Source: Nansenia antarctica
Taxonomy: Eukaryota; Chordata; Actinopteri; Argentiniformes; Microstomatidae
Length of the DNA: 64,000 nucleotides
Assembly: GCA_963989245.1 (NCBI GenBank)
Contig: OZ022346.1
Location: 9,017,232-9,081,231, forward strand
Direction: 5' to 3'
The position numbers and the translations under genes are program-made. Below the pieces are notes generated by a model. That model was given only the letters and a program-made list of their open reading frames with translations, was not told where the DNA came from and made no database searches. Shown here piece after piece: positions 40,771-52,350 of the stretch (position 1 is the first letter of the stretch; each line of letters begins with the position of its first letter).

Positions 40771-42290
40771 AGATATGCTTTTAACCGTAAACTCAATGAA
40801 CCGGGAGTTCACCCGCTGCTGCTCGCAGCACCACTTGCTGCTGGATGAAACTCCCGTTGACAGCGGGGGGAGAGAATAGTTCTACCGGGGAATTAACTCC
40901 GCGCTGTGTCGACCGTGATCGGAGTGTAGTATTGACACCATTCAAATGGTTATGGATTCCCTGTCCTCTCCCCTATCCGGACACGTTTGAATTGTTATCC
41001 TAACCCACGGTAAATCACAGTTATTAACCCGCAAAGGGTGCCTCCGGGCACTGTCTTTGCCCGTGAATAACACCGGCTATGAAGGTGGTACAAACACAAT
41101 ACTCCTTTGCTAACTTCACCATCGGTATACGGTCATTTTGAGCCCTTAACCACCGCGCTGACACCCCGAGAAGATATGCTTTTAACCATAAACTCAATGA
41201 ACCGGGAGTTCACCCGCTGCTGCTCGCAGCACCGCTTGCTGCTGGATGAAACTCCCGTTGACAGCGGGGGGTGGGAATAGTTCTACCCGGGAATTCGCTC
41301 CGCGTTGTGTCGACTGTGATAGGAGTGTAGTATCGGAACCATTCAAATGGTTTTGGATTTCCTGTCCTCTTCCCTATCCGGACACATTTGAATTGTTATC
41401 CTAACCCACGGTAAACCACAGTTATTAACCCGCAAAGGGTGCCTCCGGGCACCGTCTTTGCCCGTGAATAACACCGGCTATGAAGGTGGTACAAACACAA
41501 TACTCCTTTGCTAACTTCACCATCGGTATACGGTCATTTTGAGCCCTTAACCACCGCACTGACACCCCGAGAAGATATGCTTTTAACCGTAAACTCAATG
41601 AACCGGGAGTTCACCCGCTGCTCTAAGCAGCAGCACGTCATGGAGGATATCAGCGGGGGGACAGACAATTTCTACCCGGGAATTCGCTCCGCGCTGTGTC
41701 GACCGTGATAAGAGTGTCGTATCGACACCATTCAAATGGTTCTAGATTCCCTGTCCTCTCCCCTCTTGGGACACGTTTGAATTTTTATTAACCCGCAAAG
41801 GGTGCCTCCGGGCACCGTCTTTGCCCGTTAATAACACGGGCTATGAAGGGGGTAGAAACACAAGACCATGCTCCTAACTCCACCATCGGTATACGGTCAT
41901 TTTGAGCCCTGAACCACCGTGGTGCCACCCCGAGAAGTGAACCGGGAGTAAACTCAATATACCGGGAGTTCAACATGCGTCAAGTGCTTAACTTCACCCC
42001 GAGCAGTGTCGACATCGATGGCTGTCTTCAATCGACTCCACTCAAAGTGATTTACGATCCCGCCCCTCTCCCCTGTCCGGACACATTTGAATTTTCACCG
42101 TAAGCCACCGTAAACGAAGTTATTAACCCGCAAAGAGTGTGCCCCGGGCACCGTCTTTGTCCAATAATAACACCGGCTAGGAAGGTGGTAAAAATACAAG
42201 ACTATGCTGGCTCACTCCAACATCGCTATACGGTCATTTTAAGCCATCAACCACCCCGCTGGCACCCCGGGAAATAATGTTTCGAACCCC
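40771..42290. repeat. 401-bp satellite, about 3.8 units
   Basis: Units start (AGATATGCTTTTAACC) at 40771, 41172 and 41573, exactly 401 bp apart; a diverged fourth starts near 41935. Each contains a 52-bp near-perfect hairpin (41020-41071, 41421-41472) with arms GTTATTAACCCGCAAAG and CTTTGCCCGTGAATAAC. A related fragment in inverse orientation is at 20440-20560. No ORF. Confidence 0.88.
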
Positions 42291-42374
42291 GAGAGCATGC
42301 ATAAATGTCTATCCGAAAAGAGTACACTCTCCTCGGCCTCTGCACGCGCCTCTCCTCGGTAACGTGGAGGTACG

Positions 42375-42426
42375 AAAAGCTTACAGCACCGTGTATTCCC
42401 AGGCGGTCTCCCATCCAGGTACTAAC
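42375..42426 (-). pseudogene. 5S-like 3' fragment
   Basis: The minus strand reads TGGATGGGAGACCGCCTGGG then ATACACGGTGCTGTAAGCTTTT, the 5S 3' end with terminator. It loses similarity beyond nt ~65-70. Isolated from the array at the left edge of the window. Confidence 0.75.
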
Positions 42427-42514
42427 ACAGCCCTCCAGTACGAAGCCAGATGTCTGAGGCCCTGAATATATTGTTCTTTCAGCCTCAGTAGACGGGCCTC
42501 CAACTCCCTCCACG

Positions 42515-42700
42515 GAGGGAGCGGGGAACATAGGATCCTTTTTCTGGAGCGGGGAACATAGGACCCGGGGAACATAGGACCCTTTTTCGGAAGCGGGGAA
42601 CATAGGACCCGGGGAACATAGAACCCTTTTTCGGAAGCGGGGAACATAGGACCCTTTTTCGGAAGCGGGGAACCGGGGAACATAGGACCCGGGGAACATA
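42515..42700. repeat. Short minisatellite
   Basis: Repeats of GGGGAACATAGGACCC and CTTTTTCGGAAGC, irregular order. Confidence 0.8.
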
Positions 42701-43230
42701 TGTACGCTCCCGTTCGAAGCTAGCATTAAGTGCGAGGCTGCTCGGTTAGCCCATTAGCGGGAACATTATTTGTTTCACAAAATAGGCTGATTTAGTTGAC
42801 CATGAACATCAGACTATATTACGAATGTTCATCTAAAATACTCTATACTGAGCACTGGTATAAGAACATGAACCAGAGAACAGCAGTAAATGCAATAACC
42901 CACAGTCGTCGCTGATGATGTTGCATTTTCGATTAGGATACGCTTACGGGATTAAAGGGCCGGGCGCCGGGCTAAGAGACAGTGAGGAGAGGGATTTCCT
43001 GAAATCCAAATGTCCCGCGAAATTCGGACCAATCACAAAACTGTTTTGCAAGCGCGTCGCCTCGCGCCGCCCGCCTGTTGAGAGCGATTCAGTCTAGATT
43101 GCAGTGCGAACACAAGCGACGAGGTTAATTGCAACATTGTAACATTTTGTAACTTACTACACACTAAATCGTAACGAAATGTAGGTCTGGAGGCGGCCTA
43201 AATCTAGCTTCAATCTGCATTTTTTCTGTT
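42701..43230. other. No gene recognised
   Basis: Unassigned sequence; its right part (from ~43190) probably belongs to the hAT-like element ending at 43319. Confidence 0.35.
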
Positions 43231-43319
43231 CTCCGGTCATAATAACTGAATTAATTAGTGGCGGAGAAAATTCATTCGTGGCGGCCCGCCACGAATAAAT
43301 GCATATAGAGGAAACACTG
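43231..43319 (+). mobile_element. Right end of a 20146-family hAT-like element
   Basis: TGGCGGCCCGCCACGAATAA ... TAGAGGAAACACTG, as at 27432-27483. The left end was not found. Confidence 0.75.
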
Positions 43320-43329
43320 AGTAACTTAT

Positions 43330-43620
43330 ATACAGTATATGAACCTAACACAAGAATGTAAACATATTGCAGGGTTATAGAACATTGCACTATTCCCTTG
43401 GTTATTGCACAGTAGTTTCTCGTATTGCACAGTGGGGGGGGGGGTTACAGAGGGAATTTCTGTTTAGTTTTTCTTAGACCTTAGCCGAGTTTAGTGCACT
43501 TATGGCCCTGGGGAAGAAACTGAACTTTAGTCTGTTAGTCCGGGTGGGCATGGTACTGAAGCGTCTGCCTGAGCGCAGCCGTGTGAAGTGTTTGTTGCCA
43601 GGGTGACGCATGTAGGTGTG
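43330..43620 (-). pseudogene. Rex1-type LINE 3' fragment
   Basis: The minus strand encodes HPGNKHFTRLRSGRRFSTMP and TNRLKFSFFPRAISALNSAK, then stop. It corresponds to the C-terminus of the ORF at 45083-47755 (HPGHVHFIRLPSKRRYRTPA). 5' truncated. Confidence 0.8.
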
Positions 43621-44000
43621 TAATAATAATAATAATATCTTAGATTTATATAGCACCTTTCTCAAACCCAAGGACGCTTGTTGGGAATAGTGCAATAATG
43701 TTCTACTACAACTGTACTAAGCTCCGAGGACGTGTGTTGTTGTTTTTAAAACTATGAAATCTTTTCACAAAAGCTGTCAGATCCCTTGTTGCCTTTAAGA
43801 CATCCACCACCACCTCAGGGTTTAAATGCCTGCCTGGATTTCCGTGGAGGGGAAATCTTCACTTAACGAGCCAAATTCCCTTTTTGAGACGAGATTTTAC
43901 GACGCTGTCTTAACGACGGGCTTAATAATAATAATAATAATAATAATTCATTACATTTATATAGCGCTTTTCCGAGGCTCAAAGACGCTGACAATATAGG
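43621..44000. repeat. (TAA)n-tailed short repeats
   Basis: Two TAATAATAATAA runs (43621-43636, 43924-43948), each followed by TTTATATAGC(G)C(C/T)TTTC...AAGGACGCT-type sequence, a common LINE 3' end in fish. Confidence 0.65.
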
Positions 44001-44689
44001 AGATACGGAAAACACAAAAACAACAAGTAACATGGAAGACAGAGTCAGCGAACGGGGAGGGGGGGGGCGGTGGTAGGGACAGGGGAGGTGGTTAGGGGTA
44101 GGGGAGGCTGTATGCATATCAGGGGGATGGCAGGGTTAGGGGAGATGGGTAGGGGTAGGGGAGGTTGTATGCGTGTTATGATGAGTTAGTTAGCTTCTGC
44201 GCTTGTGTTACCTAAATGGGCAGAGTTGAGCCTCAGAGCTGTGGCTGACTCACTGGATGCTTACCGCTTCATCCAACATATTACATCAACTCAGATGCTT
44301 AATATAACTCAAGAGCTCACATAGGTGACACAAGGAGGGAGAATGATGTGTCTGTGTGGGATGATCATGCTAAACGGTTTTAACTCATGCATGTACTGTA
44401 TAGTCTTCAACTCTAGAGAGAGATTTCACATCACTGCTGTGATTTCGTGACGTTAGAATTATAAGGTTCTATCTTTTTTGTCAAAATTGAGTTTTTTACA
44501 TAATCTGATCCATTAGATGTTTATTAATGCCTGTGTGGTGTTATTTTTAAAATGTTGACATTTTTGAGTTAGTAATTAATAAAATACAAAGGTTCCATCT
44601 CACAGAACAAAATGGAATGTAAAAACTTTGATGCTCAACATCTCTGAACTGCCCTAAACGGAGATAGAACCTTATCATTCTAAGTTCAC
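44001..44689. other. G-rich minisatellite-like patch and unassigned DNA
   Basis: GGGGAGG/TAGGGGTAGGGG repeats at 44057-44165; the rest shows nothing recognisable. An ATAAGGTTCTATCT motif at ~44460 recurs inverted at ~44660. Confidence 0.4.
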
Positions 44690-45027
44690 GATTTGATGTT
44701 CCCTGAATATTGTTTATTGATTATGGGACAGAGCGTTTTCCCAAAGCTTTGGAACGCCCTCCCCCTTGACCTGAGAGCCGCTCCCTCAGAAAAAAATGTA
44801 AGCAGCAACTTAAGACTCATCAGTTTAGACAGGCCGGCAGTCAAATGTAGCCTTCTTATTGTTCCTGTTTATGTTCTGTTTATGTTGTCTTCTTTCTGTT
44901 TTTAAATCATTGATGTTTCGAATTTGCACTTTTTTTATATTTGTATTTATTTTAAATGTAAAGCACCCTGTGCATTCCCAGCTGGAAAGGGTGCTATATA
45001 AATAACGTTTTACTTACTTACTTACTT
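44690..45027 (+). mobile_element. LINE 3' end with (TTAC)n tail
   Basis: Frame FPKLWNALPLDLRAAPSEKN matches the last residues of an L2/CR1-group RT ORF. A 3' UTR with GTAAAGCACCCTGTGCATTCC follows, then a (TTAC)n tail at 45010-45027. Confidence 0.7.
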
Positions 45028-48000
45028 AATTTGGTTGCTACACAAAGCAATTAGATAAATTAGACAATATGTAATTGATTTAATGTTTAATGTTAAGAGT
45101 CAGGCCAGGGTACTTGAGGAAAGACGCAGCCCAAACAAACCAGCTTTGCCAAGTATTTTCCTCTCCAACGTCAGATCCCTGACGAACAAGATGGATGAAC
45201 TGAGACTACAGGTTGCTAAAAACAACATCGTGGGGGATAGCTGTGTGATTATTCTGACCGAAACCTGGCTTAATGACAACATTGTGGACGCAGCTGTTAG
45301 CTTGGAGGGGCGCACGCTACATCGCGCAGACCGAACGGAGCTTAGCGGAAAGTCAAGAGGAGGTGGGATCATAATATCGACGAAGGATAGCTGGTGCTTA
45401 AACACGAAAACTGTAAGTAGCCACTGCTCCCCAGACCTGGAATACTTGACTGTTAAATGCCGACCCACATACCTCCCGAGGGAGTTTAACGCGGTGCTAA
45501 TAACATGTGTGTATATAGCGCCTAGCGCAGACAGCAGCCTAGCATTGGCGCGACTTTATGAAGTCATCAGTGGCCAACAAAGCACTGATCCACAGGCTAT
45601 TCACATCATAGCGGGGGACTTCAATCATGTCGCCCTGAAGGCAGTACTACCCAAGTTCTATCAGCATGTGAAATGTGCAACGAGAGGAGAAAAAACACTG
45701 GATAAGGTATACACCAACATCAAACGTGCTTACAAGGCTAGTCCGCTAGCTCATCTAGGCATGTCTGACCATGTGTCAATCCTCCTGATTCCTGCATACA
45801 CTACAATGGGGGAAAGTGCTCCCATCACCACTAAGACTGTCAGAACCTGGCCAGAAGGGTCCGCTCCACTGCAGATCTGCCTAAATGACACCCTATGGCA
45901 GGAATATGAGCATGAGGACCTGGAACAGTACACGTCGTCGGTTTTGAACCACATAGTGAACTGCACCAACTCAGTCACCGTGGACAAACGGGTCCGGGTC
46001 TTCCCCAACACGAAGCCATGGATGACTGGGAAGGTCCAAAAACTGATCAACGAGAGGGACAACGCCTTCTTCGCAGGGAAGAGCACACCGCTGTACAGCT
46101 CCACCAGGGCCAACCTAAAGCGCGGCATCAAAGCGGCCAAGGCAGAGCACAGAGAGAAGATTGAGGAATGCCTCCTGAGCAACGACTCCAGGCGGATGTG
46201 GCAGGGGGTTCAGCAGATGACAAACTTCAGAGCCAACAGGCTCACAGCCGCAGAGGACGACCCCCTGCTGGCGGGAAAGCTGAACACCTTCTACGCCCGG
46301 TTCGACGAGGGGCGAACGGAGGTAACCGCAACACAAACACCACTCTCTCCAGCTCTCAGCAGCCTCACCCTCACAGAGCATGAAGTGAGACGCGTACTGA
46401 AGGCGGTGGACCCCAGGAAAGCCTCAGGGCCGGATGGCGTCCTGGGACGGGTGCTGAGAGACTGCGCCGACCAGCTGGCCGGGGTTTTCACCAACATCTT
46501 TAACCAGTCCCTGTCCCAGGCCACCGTCCCACCCTGCCTGAAAACCTCAACTATCATCCCAGTCCCGAAGAAAAGCACGGTGAGCTGCCTAAACGACTAC
46601 CGCCCGGTGGCACTCACACCAATCATCATGAAGTGCTTCGAGAAACTAGTCCGGGCCCACATACTCACACGCCTCCCGCCCAACCTGGATCCATACCAGT
46701 TCGCCTACAGAGCCCACAGGTCCACAGAGGACGCCATCGCGATGACTCTCCACGCCACTCTATCCCACCTGGAGAGGGGAAACAGCTACGCGAGACTGCT
46801 CTTCGTGGACTTCAGCTCCGCCTTCAACACCATCCTTCCAGACAGGCTAGTGACCAAACTACTAGACCTGGGTCTATCACACTCTATATGTGCGTGGATC
46901 AAGGACTTCCTGACCGACCGCCCCCAGAGGGTGCGGGTGGGCCCCCACACCTCCACAGCCCTCAGCCTCAGCACTAGGTCCCCCCAGGGCTGCGTGCTAA
47001 GCCCCATCCTCTACAACCTCTACACCCACGACTTCACCCCCGTCCACCCCAGCAACTACATCGTAAAGTTTGCAGAAGACACCACCGTGGTGGGATGTAT
47101 CTCGGGGGGGGACGAGGCGGCGTACAGGGATGAGGTAGAGCAACTGAGCAAGCTGTGCAAGGTTAACAACCTGCTGCTGAACAAGTCAAAGACCCAGGAA
47201 TTCATCGTAGACTTCAGGAGGAAAAAGTCCGAGATCCAGCCCCTGCTCATCGACGGAGAGAGCGTGGAGAGAGTCTCAACCCTCCGATTCCTGGGACATC
47301 ACATGCGGGATGACCTGACCTGGAAGGACAACACAAAAGGCACCATCAAGAGGGCACAACAGCGGCTATACACCCTGAGATGCCTCAGGAAAGAACACAA
47401 CAAGCAGGAGATACTGGTGGCCTTCTACCGCGGCGCAGTGGAGAGCATCCTCACCTACGGCATCTGCAACTGGTTCTACAGCTGCACAACAGCGGAGAGA
47501 AATGCGCTGCAGAGAGTCGTGAGAACAGCACAGAAGATCACCGGCGCCCCCCTCCCCTCTCTGGAAGAGCTGTACAACACACGCTGTCTCAGGAAGGCCT
47601 CCAAGATCTCCAGGGACCCGACCCACCCTGGGCACGTACACTTTATCAGGCTGCCCTCGAAAAGGAGGTACAGGACCCCGGCCGCTAAGACAAACAGACT
47701 GAAGAACTGCTTCTACCACAGGGCCGTCCAGGCCCTGAACACAGCAAAGACCTAAGTTCTGGGCCCTGGACAGTCTGGACGGATTGTATGGCAGCTGCTG
47801 GACTGAAAAAAATCAGTTGTAGTGCTGAGGCACAAACATGTACATTTCAAGCCTGCAAACTGTGACACTTTAAATAACGTGAAAAAATACTATTGTGCAA
47901 TATGACAACCCTACTTGACTATCTGTGCAGTATAGTACTGTGGATTGTGTACATAGCCTTTATTTATGTAAACCAGCTCCTTACCTTCTTGTGATTTTAT

Positions 48001-48150
48001 TCTTTTTCTAAAAGTTGTATTTTATTTTATTTTTTCCCTTTCCTAAGACCAGGGGAGCCACCCCTCCTAAATTTCGTTGTTTGGTACCTGTACTGTAGCA
48101 ATGACAATAAAGTCCATTCATTCATTCATTCATTCATTCATTCATTCATT
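45028..48150 (+). mobile_element. Rex1/CR1-group LINE with (ATTC)n tail
   Basis: One long ORF, a 390-bp 3' UTR (TTTCGTTGTTTGGTACCTG, CAATGACAATAAAGT) and an (ATTC)n tail (~48113-48150), as in Rex1/CR1 elements. No ORF1 is seen; the 5' end is probably truncated shortly before the ORF. Confidence 0.85.
45083..47755 (+). CDS. Rex1-type LINE endonuclease-reverse transcriptase, 890 residues, FAED variant
   Basis: Unbroken frame. The endonuclease occupies ~25-235: LSNVRSLTNK, ILTETWLND, GGGIIIS, IAGDFNHV and GMSDHVSILL, all key residues kept. The RT runs ~440-720: KASGPDGV, DYRPVALTPIIMKCFEKLV, LLFVDFSSAFNTI, SPQGCVLSPILYNLYTHDF, and then VKFAEDTTVVG. The catalytic motif, FADD in this group, has Glu at residue 665 (GAA at 47075-47077). 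A Cys/Arg-rich tail follows. The N-terminus may be incomplete, as the ATG at 45083 is the first in frame. The copy is structurally open but probably catalytically impaired. Confidence 0.88.
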   Translation: MFNVKSQARVLEERRSPNKPALPSIFLSNVRSLTNKMDELRLQVAKNNIVGDSCVIILTETWLNDNIVDAAVSLEGRTLHRADRTELSGKSRGGGIIISTKDSWCLNTKTVSSHCSPDLEYLTVKCRPTYLPREFNAVLITCVYIAPSADSSLALARLYEVISGQQSTDPQAIHIIAGDFNHVALKAVLPKFYQHVKCATRGEKTLDKVYTNIKRAYKASPLAHLGMSDHVSILLIPAYTTMGESAPITTKTVRTWPEGSAPLQICLNDTLWQEYEHEDLEQYTSSVLNHIVNCTNSVTVDKRVRVFPNTKPWMTGKVQKLINERDNAFFAGKSTPLYSSTRANLKRGIKAAKAEHREKIEECLLSNDSRRMWQGVQQMTNFRANRLTAAEDDPLLAGKLNTFYARFDEGRTEVTATQTPLSPALSSLTLTEHEVRRVLKAVDPRKASGPDGVLGRVLRDCADQLAGVFTNIFNQSLSQATVPPCLKTSTIIPVPKKSTVSCLNDYRPVALTPIIMKCFEKLVRAHILTRLPPNLDPYQFAYRAHRSTEDAIAMTLHATLSHLERGNSYARLLFVDFSSAFNTILPDRLVTKLLDLGLSHSICAWIKDFLTDRPQRVRVGPHTSTALSLSTRSPQGCVLSPILYNLYTHDFTPVHPSNYIVKFAEDTTVVGCISGGDEAAYRDEVEQLSKLCKVNNLLLNKSKTQEFIVDFRRKKSEIQPLLIDGESVERVSTLRFLGHHMRDDLTWKDNTKGTIKRAQQRLYTLRCLRKEHNKQEILVAFYRGAVESILTYGICNWFYSCTTAERNALQRVVRTAQKITGAPLPSLEELYNTRCLRKASKISRDPTHPGHVHFIRLPSKRRYRTPAAKTNRLKNCFYHRAVQALNTAKT

Positions 48151-48401
48151 TCAAAGCACAAATCTCGGTTGGAGCCTAGGTGAGGAAAAGGCTGTCTGAT
48201 GCCCCCTGGTGGCCGCTGGAGGAACAGCATCAGTAACACTAATGAGATCGTGTCTGTTCCAGTTTCTCAAATACTTCCACAACTTTTCTGAACGCATGGC
48301 TCGTTTTCTCAAAACTCTAAACACAAATCCAAAAACTCGCACACAAAACTGTTGTCTTCTCAAAATGAAAATGTGTCTTCAAATATACACTCAGTCACAC
48401 C
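48151..48401. other. No gene recognised
   Basis: Short spacer between the Rex1-type element and the hAT element. Confidence 0.4.
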
Positions 48402-49979
48402 CAGGGGTGAAAGTGGTTTGAGTTTCTTACAGGAACTATAGGCTACTACCCCAACCTTCATCGTTTCATATTGTTCTCCTCCTGCCCCCAGCTTCATGCA
48501 TCCCTGAACACACACATCGTGGTGTTGGTGTCGAAATTAGAAACACTTTAGGGCTGCCATGTTTCACCAAAAGTTTGGAGTGAGAGTTTTTGGTGGTGGA
48601 GCGACCCAAAACTGTGCACGTTTTGGTAGCGGCGGCCCCTCTCTCCCACACAATTATTTGTGCTAGTTTCCTGCAATTTTAAACCAGCACAAGAAATGAA
48701 AATAATTGGAACATTTGATAAAACAAGAGAAATTCAGATAATATATCTTAAGTCTTAATAAACAAATACAGTAGCCTACAGAGTCTAAAACAAAATTGGG
48801 CCTCATCAAGTGAACTCAACCCCTTGGTCAGCAGCAGAAAGACCCTTGGTCATCATCTTATATACAGTGCATAGATGGCTATCATGTTATACAATATGAC
48901 AATTTCCAGCCCAACCAGTCTACAAGCTGCCGAATCCACCCGTCCAGTGTGACCAAAAGTAGCCCAATCTGGCAACACGGCTTGCTTATGGAAGCATATA
49001 GTGGACTAAGTTCAAATGTTAATGCAATTTGAGATTGCATTTGCATGTTCCACTTTTGCATGCATTCTTTCAGACAATATTCAAATTCAAATGCAATTCT
49101 AATGAGCGGATGTGTTTCCTAGAACATATAAATGCAATTGCTAATCACATTATTGCATTACAATTTGAATATTGACTCAAATAACGCAGGCAAAAATGGC
49201 AAATGAATATGCTATTTTGGGATTGCATAGTCATTTTCACATTAGAATGAAAATTTGTTGTCAGCTACAAAGCGGATGTGTTTACTAGAACATGTAAATG
49301 CAATTGCGTATCACATTATTGCATTACAATTTGAATATTGACTCAAATAACGCAGGCAAAAGTGGCAAATGAATATGCTATTTTGGGATTGCATAGTAAT
49401 TTTTACATTAGAATGAACTTGTCAGTTTTGTCAGTTACAAAGCAGCGCATGACTTTGAAAATTAAATGGCAAATGGCTTTGCATTATCATTTTAATATTG
49501 ACAGCGAATGTGCACATCAGGTACATGAAAATGAAAATGCAAATCATTAGAATTGCATTTGAATTTGAATATTGTCTGAAAGAATGCATGCAAAAGTGGA
49601 ACATACAAATGCAATCTCAAATTGCATTAACATTTGAATTAAGTCCACTATATGCTTCCGTACGGCGCGACTGTAATCCCGGTCGGACTGTCTCAGTGCC
49701 CAGTGCTGCCCACCCAACCACGTCGCGTCGCGTCGGGTCTACTGTAAAGCGGGTTAACATGTCCTTTTCAAAGGTATTAAAATAGACGCAACGAAACATA
49801 ACGTCAGCCATGTGTTTCCTTGTTGGAAATTATGGATCGTGAATCGTGATTGCTTCTGCACTCTGCAGCAATCGGATTTTGATTGACAGGCAGCTGCATC
49901 TCTTCCCCCAACGGCGTTCCGGCACAGAAAGTCTTGCCGGAACGCCGCACCGGACCGTTCCGGCCCACTTTCACCTATG
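48402..49979. mobile_element. hAT element with nested repeats
   Basis: Termini CAGGGGTGAAAGTGG and CCACTTTCACCTATG (two mismatches); exact 8-bp duplication GTCACACC at 48394-48401 and 49980-49987. 1578 bp, no transposase; it contains a MITE fragment (48905-48978) and a complete foldback element. Confidence 0.88.
48984..49664. repeat. Complete AT-rich foldback element
   Basis: The left arm (48984-49107, TATGGAAGCATATAGTGGAC) is repeated inverted as the right arm (49545-49664). The interior has inverted copies of AATGCAATTGC/TAGAACATGTAAATGC motifs, so the whole can fold on itself. Flanked by TA. A partial copy lies at 40092-40590. Confidence 0.85.
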
Positions 49980-49987
49980 GTCACACC

Positions 49988-50565
49988 ATCAAATGAATAG
50001 ACACTTGTAAGAACCAATTGAACACTGATGTGCTCAATGGAAAACACTGATCAACAGAAAACAGTACTATGGTAAGATTATCAGTAGGCCTTTTGCATTT
50101 TCAGTGTTACACTACATACTGTACGTACAGTAGCCTGTTGTAAAACTCTTATGTTTTCATACTCAAATATAAAACACACAAGAATATAATGTTGTTGTTT
50201 TTTTTATTCTGAAATACTGTACACATCTCAGCAATGACAGTTGGATTTGTAAAATGTTCTTCATACAGAACAAACAATAGAAAATATTAAATAGGTATTC
50301 TGCATATACTCTCTATAACCTGTTTACAGATAAATGCACAGTTAATGATCGAGAACATTGAGAGACAGAGGCGTCTGATTGGCCAGCGGCGCTATGGGGT
50401 TAAAATGATATCGCCAACTACTGGTGTGGAATGCTGAATGACAGCGTTTATAATGCTTTATACAACAGTTAGTTCCGACCAAGTCATTTGATTGGACAAG
50501 AGGCAGCACTGGGACTTTTAACTATGTATCACTCCGCCGCACAGATGTTCTACGAAATGACCGTT
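49988..50565. other. No gene recognised
   Basis: AT-rich, no ORF or repeat identified. Confidence 0.4.
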
Positions 50566-51270
50566 AATTAGACTACATGTTAATTAGACTACATGTTAAT
50601 TAGACTACATGTTAATTAGACGACATGTTAATTAGACATCATGTTAATTAGACTACATGTTAATTAGACTACATGTTAATTAGACTACATGTTAATTAGA
50701 CTACATGTTCATTAGACTACATGTTAATTAGACGACATGTTATTTAGACTACATGTTAATTAGACGACATGTTAATTAGACGACATGTTAATTAGACTAC
50801 ATGTTCATTAGACGACATGTTAATTAGACTACATGTTAATTAGACTACATGTTAATTAGACGACATGTTATTTAGACTACATGTTAATTAGACGACATGT
50901 TAATTAGACGACATGTTAATTAGACTACATGTTCATTAGACGACATGTTAATTAGACTACATGTTAATTAGACGACATGTTCATTAGACTACATGTTAAT
51001 TAGACTACATGTTAATTAGACTACATGTTCATTAGACTACATGTCAATCAGACTACATGTTAATTAGACTACATGTTCATTAGACTACATGTTAATTAGA
51101 CTACATGTTAATTAGACTACATGTTCATTAGACTACATGTTAATTAGACTACATGTTCATTAGACTACATGTTAATTAGACGACATGTTAATTAGACTAC
51201 ATGTTAATCAGACTACATGTTAATTAGACTACATGTTAATTAGACTACATGTTAATCAGACTACATGTTT
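50566..51270. repeat. 16-bp minisatellite
   Basis: About 44 copies of GTTAATTAGACTACAT with variants (gacgacat, gttcatt). Direct repeats with no unique spacers, so not a CRISPR array. Confidence 0.93.
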
Positions 51271-51330
51271 GTGTTCAGGTTACTAGGTGTTAACACTTAA
51301 TCCGCCGTGAGGTGTTAAACAGCACCAGTG

Positions 51331-52350
51331 AGTACAAAAAAAAATCTACCTTTGCACTCGATCAAATTTCAGGACCCTCCTTTCATGACTTTTCCTAGAT
51401 ATGTGCGTTCTACCACCCAGCATCTTTACATTTTCAAAATCGAGTTAGTATAAAGCGATTTTGCAGTATTTCTGTGTGTGTCTGTGTATTTGCCTTGGGA
51501 TTCGGCTGCCATCTTTTTCTCCAAGGCTGCAATTCTCTTTTATTTCAGCAGAGGTAGCAAGGGGGCACACACTGTGCTCAACCTTCAGGCTTCAGTGCTG
51601 AATTAGATACAGTGGATAAGACTGATATTTGTAACATAATGTGTTTATATATAGGCTATATATAGCAATAGTGATACATAAGATATGTATATGTACAGAC
51701 AGTTATGAAAATGATAAACTGTACAGTATGTCTCCCAATCCCTTCAGATTTGTTGGAGCTGAGGGTTTTTTTTCACAGCGGGTTTACCCAAGTTCCATGC
51801 AATAGTGATAAGATATTATGATATTTGTAGCCTATGTACAGTTATGAATGATACACTGCACAGTATGTACCTATCAAGCTGTGTGGTATTACATAGGTAC
51901 CACAGCAAAGTAGTTCATCAACGAATATTATATAACAAACGGATATTTATAATATTGTATATAATGTATTTTTTGTATATTACTGTAGACCACGTTGTAG
52001 TAGTAGCCAATTGCAGAGTGTATTCATTATTTTGTTTGTTTGAATCCTCACTGTGTTCATGTTGTGCAGTGAACAAACAATTGTTGGGAGAATAAACGGT
52101 CTCTTGCCGTGAAATGTGTACATCAAATAAAATGATGTCGGCGATGATTATGCCTGTAATCATATAACGAACTGATATTTCTGAGTGGGGCAGTCCCAGA
52201 TATAGTGAAGACAGACAGGAAAGTAAGGAGAAGAAGGGAGAGAGTATTGACAATTGATAATAAGATATTGATAATGTAGGAATAAGTGTGTTCATATGCA
52301 AACATATTCAATGGCATGTAATTAGTAGGCAATTGTTTATCACAGATGAA
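51331..52350 (+). repeat. Dispersed repeat family, uninterrupted copy
   Basis: Homologous to 24868-24954 plus 27484-27830: GATCAAATTTCAGGACCCTC, then CTACCACCCAGCATCTTTAC, then a GTACAGACAGTTATGAA block. Gives the empty site for the hAT-like element at 24955. Confidence 0.75.

Noticed and set aside
40771..42290. snRNA or other known RNA gene cluster
   Set aside because: I compared the unit with U1, U2, U4, U5 and 5S sequences known to me and saw no match; kept as satellite with hairpin.
50566..51270. CRISPR-like array
   Set aside because: Direct repeats are contiguous with no unique spacers; eukaryotic minisatellite.
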